Part shown: piece after piece, positions 16,289 to 17,807 of the stretch
Layout: every line of letters starts with the position of its first letter
Numbering within the stretch: the first letter of the stretch is position 1
Source: UBA11612 sp963976395
GTDB taxonomy: Bacteria; Pseudomonadota; Alphaproteobacteria; Rhodospirillales; Rhodospirillaceae
Length of the DNA: 17,807 nt
Assembly: GCA_963976395.1 (NCBI GenBank)
Contig: CAXBLG010000073.1
Location: forward strand, 1 to 17,807
Direction: 5' to 3'
Program-made: the position numbers and the translations under genes
Notes under the pieces: model-generated
What the model was told of the DNA's origin: nothing
Database searches by the model: none
What the model saw: only the letters and a program-made list of their open reading frames with translations

Positions 16289-17095
16289 CTAGTTGGCTAA
16301 AGAGTCGAGGTTAGGAACGGCCTGTGCCAATGCACGAGTATAGTCATGGCGCGCATCAGCTATCGAACGATCCGCCGGGATAGTTTCGACAATTTCGCCG
16401 GCAAGCATAACAAGTACTCTCGGTGCAATAAAATCGATCAATTGCAGGTCGTGGCCAATGAATATGACCGAAAGGGCGTGCTGGTCTCGCAGGTCAAGGA
16501 TCAAGTTTACGATTTGCGCCTGTACGGAAACATCAAGAGAGCTGACAGGTTCATCGGCAATCAAAATATCGGGTTGAGCAGCCAGCGCGCGTGCAATGCA
16601 TATGCGTTGCCTCTGGCCACCCGAAAATGATGCAGGATAAGCGTTCGCCGATGTTTCGGGCAGGCCGACTTGACCAAGTAACTCAATCACTCGCCGACGC
16701 AGACTGTCGCGGGTTACTAGGCCATGCACGAGCATCACTTCTGCTAAGGTATCGCCGATTTTCTGTCGTGGATTTAGCGAAGCATAGGGATCTTGAAATA
16801 CAGTTTGTATCGCTCGCCGCCGTTTGCGCAATTGTCTTTCACTAACGGCAGCGAGGTCTTCACCCTTGAAAATGACTCGGCCCGTATCTGGGCGCTCTAG
16901 CAGTGCCACGCATCTCGAAAGCGTTGTCTTGCCCGAACCACTTTCTCCTACTATTCCCAAGATTTCGCCCTTCGACAAATCGAAACTTGCGCCGAAAAGC
17001 GCCGGCCGAATGTTTGAACTCGCCCGTTCAAAAATACTCCGGTTTGGGGTGTAAGTTTTTGAAATGTTTTCGACGCGCAGGATCGGCTCATCCAT
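16289..17095 (-). CDS. dppF: Dipeptide/oligopeptide-type ABC transporter ATPase (DppF-like)
   Basis: This is the second ATPase of a Dpp/Opp-type importer for peptides or related solutes. The 268-residue product (from ATG 17095) has Walker A GESGSGKT (50-57), Q-loop VFQDPYASLNPR (Gln101), signature FSGGQRQR (157-164), Walker B ILIADEP (177-183) and H-loop His215. It is shorter than the common 310-330 residues because the cysteine-containing C-terminal Opp domain is absent. The frame can be extended 52 codons upstream, but that part overlies the dppD-like gene; the ATG at 17095 gives a short ATGGATGA overlap with the dppD-like stop and matches the family N-terminus (MDEPILRVENISKTY). Confidence 0.9.
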   Translation of the reverse strand: MDEPILRVENISKTYTPNRSIFERASSNIRPALFGASFDLSKGEILGIVGESGSGKTTLSRCVALLERPDTGRVIFKGEDLAAVSERQLRKRRRAIQTVFQDPYASLNPRQKIGDTLAEVMLVHGLVTRDSLRRRVIELLGQVGLPETSANAYPASFSGGQRQRICIARALAAQPDILIADEPVSSLDVSVQAQIVNLILDLRDQHALSVIFIGHDLQLIDFIAPRVLVMLAGEIVETIPADRSIADARHDYTRALAQAVPNLDSLAN

Positions 17096-17807
17096 GGGCG
17101 GCCTCCTGCTCAAGCTTTTCAAAGTCAGAGCTTCGCAAGCTTGATGCCTCTTCAGTACGAATGCAGCGCACTTTGTGACCCGGCCTGACTTCGACAAGTT
17201 CAACTGGAGCGAGACGACATGCATCAGTTGCCAGCGGGCACCTTGGTGCAAAACGACAAGACGAGATGCTCTCGCTTAGAGGCGGCGGCGCGCCGGGGAT
17301 GGATGTCAGTCTATTGTGCGACTTATCGCGCCGTGTACTTGCCAGCAATCCAATAGTGTAAGGCATGCGTGAATGCGCAAGTACGTCTTTGGTCGGGCCT
17401 TCCTCTACAATTTGACCGGCATACATAACGGCGATGTGGCTGCACATTGTGGCCACGACCGCTAAATCGTGAGACACCAACAGCATTCCCATGCCTTCCT
17501 CACGGCGGAGTTCGTCAAGAAGGTTTAAAATGTCTTTCTGCACAATCACATCGAGTGCGGTCGTAGGTTCGTCAGCCACCAATATCTGTGGTTTTGACGC
17601 GAGGGCCATTGCAATCATAATGCGTTGTCGCATGCCTCCTGAAAATTCATGCGGAAAACTGCTTGCTCGCGCTCGTGCATCGCGAATGCCAACTCGTTCT
17701 ATCAACGCTACGGCGCGCGAATTAGCGTCACGTTTTGATATCGTTTCGTGCGAGCGGATCACCTGAGAGATTGATTCTCCAACTCGTGCAACCGGATTTA
17801 GCGCTGA
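17088..17807 (-). CDS. dppD: Dipeptide/oligopeptide-type ABC transporter ATPase (DppD-like), N-terminus outside window
   Basis: This is the first ATPase of the same importer. The frame is open to the right edge: the residues before the GTG at 17762 (SALNPVARVGESISQ) match the ALNP-x-x-x-VG segment after the Q-loop of DppD/OppD, so the Walker A half lies beyond the window. Seen here are signature FSGGMRQR, Walker B ILVADEPTTALD, the H-loop His in LVSHD, and a C-terminal Opp domain with four cysteines (CRFAPRCPLATDAC and a later VRC). In some DppD proteins such cysteines hold an iron-sulfur cluster. Permease and binding-protein genes are probably beyond the right edge. Confidence 0.92.
   Translation of the reverse strand, partial: SALNPVARVGESISQVIRSHETISKRDANSRAVALIERVGIRDARARASSFPHEFSGGMRQRIMIAMALASKPQILVADEPTTALDVIVQKDILNLLDELRREEGMGMLLVSHDLAVVATMCSHIAVMYAGQIVEEGPTKDVLAHSRMPYTIGLLASTRRDKSHNRLTSIPGAPPPLSESISSCRFAPRCPLATDACRLAPVELVEVRPGHKVRCIRTEEASSLRSSDFEKLEQEAAHG

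Noticed and set aside
17096..17251. N-terminal extension of the DppF-like frame (52 extra codons).
   Set aside because: It overlies the C-terminal domain of the DppD-like gene and has no ABC ATPase character; ATG at 17095 fits the family start.
1..17807. Search for CRISPR arrays, tRNA genes, insertion sequences and attachment-site repeats.
   Set aside because: By eye I saw no regularly spaced repeats, cloverleaf-like segments, transposase frames or terminal inverted repeats; small or diverged examples could be missed without tools.

Overview
The window comes from a Gram-negative bacterium, most likely a proteobacterium. It carries type II secretion (T2SS) genes and a lipoprotein with a lipobox, beside an amide-catabolism gene cluster of a kind common in Alphaproteobacteria. 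The assignment to Alphaproteobacteria is an inference from gene style, not proven by any marker in the window. Both strands are tightly packed, and most neighbouring genes overlap by 4 bases (ATGA or GTGA).

Region 1 (1-3630, + strand) is the 3' end of a T2SS operon: a gspK cut by the left edge, then gspL, gspM, gspN and a small lipoprotein gene, each start overlapping the previous stop. These encode the inner-membrane platform (L, M), the pseudopilus-tip minor pseudopilin (K), the accessory N protein and a probable accessory lipoprotein.

Region 2 (3631-3889) is a short gene-free gap between converging operons. It holds a hairpin plus T-run that would terminate the minus-strand operon.

Region 3 (3890-12354, - strand, transcribed right to left) is one probable operon: potB-potC-potD-potA-like polyamine-type ABC importer, a DUF1028 protein, then hyuA and hyuB of the hydantoinase/5-oxoprolinase family. 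A binding-protein importer would bring in a nitrogenous solute and the HyuAB pair would open a cyclic amide with ATP. The role of DUF1028 is unknown.

Region 4 (12645-17807, - strand, running off the right edge) is a second probable operon: the end of a dipeptide-type ABC transporter (dppD-like partial, dppF-like), a D-isomer-specific 2-hydroxyacid dehydrogenase, two tandem DUF4438 paralogues and a second, longer DUF1028 protein. The gap of about 290 bases between regions 4 and 3 (12355-12644) should hold the promoter of the region 3 operon.

The main interest is regions 3 and 4 together: two different ABC importers, two DUF1028 paralogues, two DUF4438 paralogues, a 2-hydroxyacid dehydrogenase and HyuAB, all codirectional. 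They look like one uncharacterised pathway for import and breakdown of a peptide-like or cyclic-amide compound. The substrate cannot be read from the sequence.
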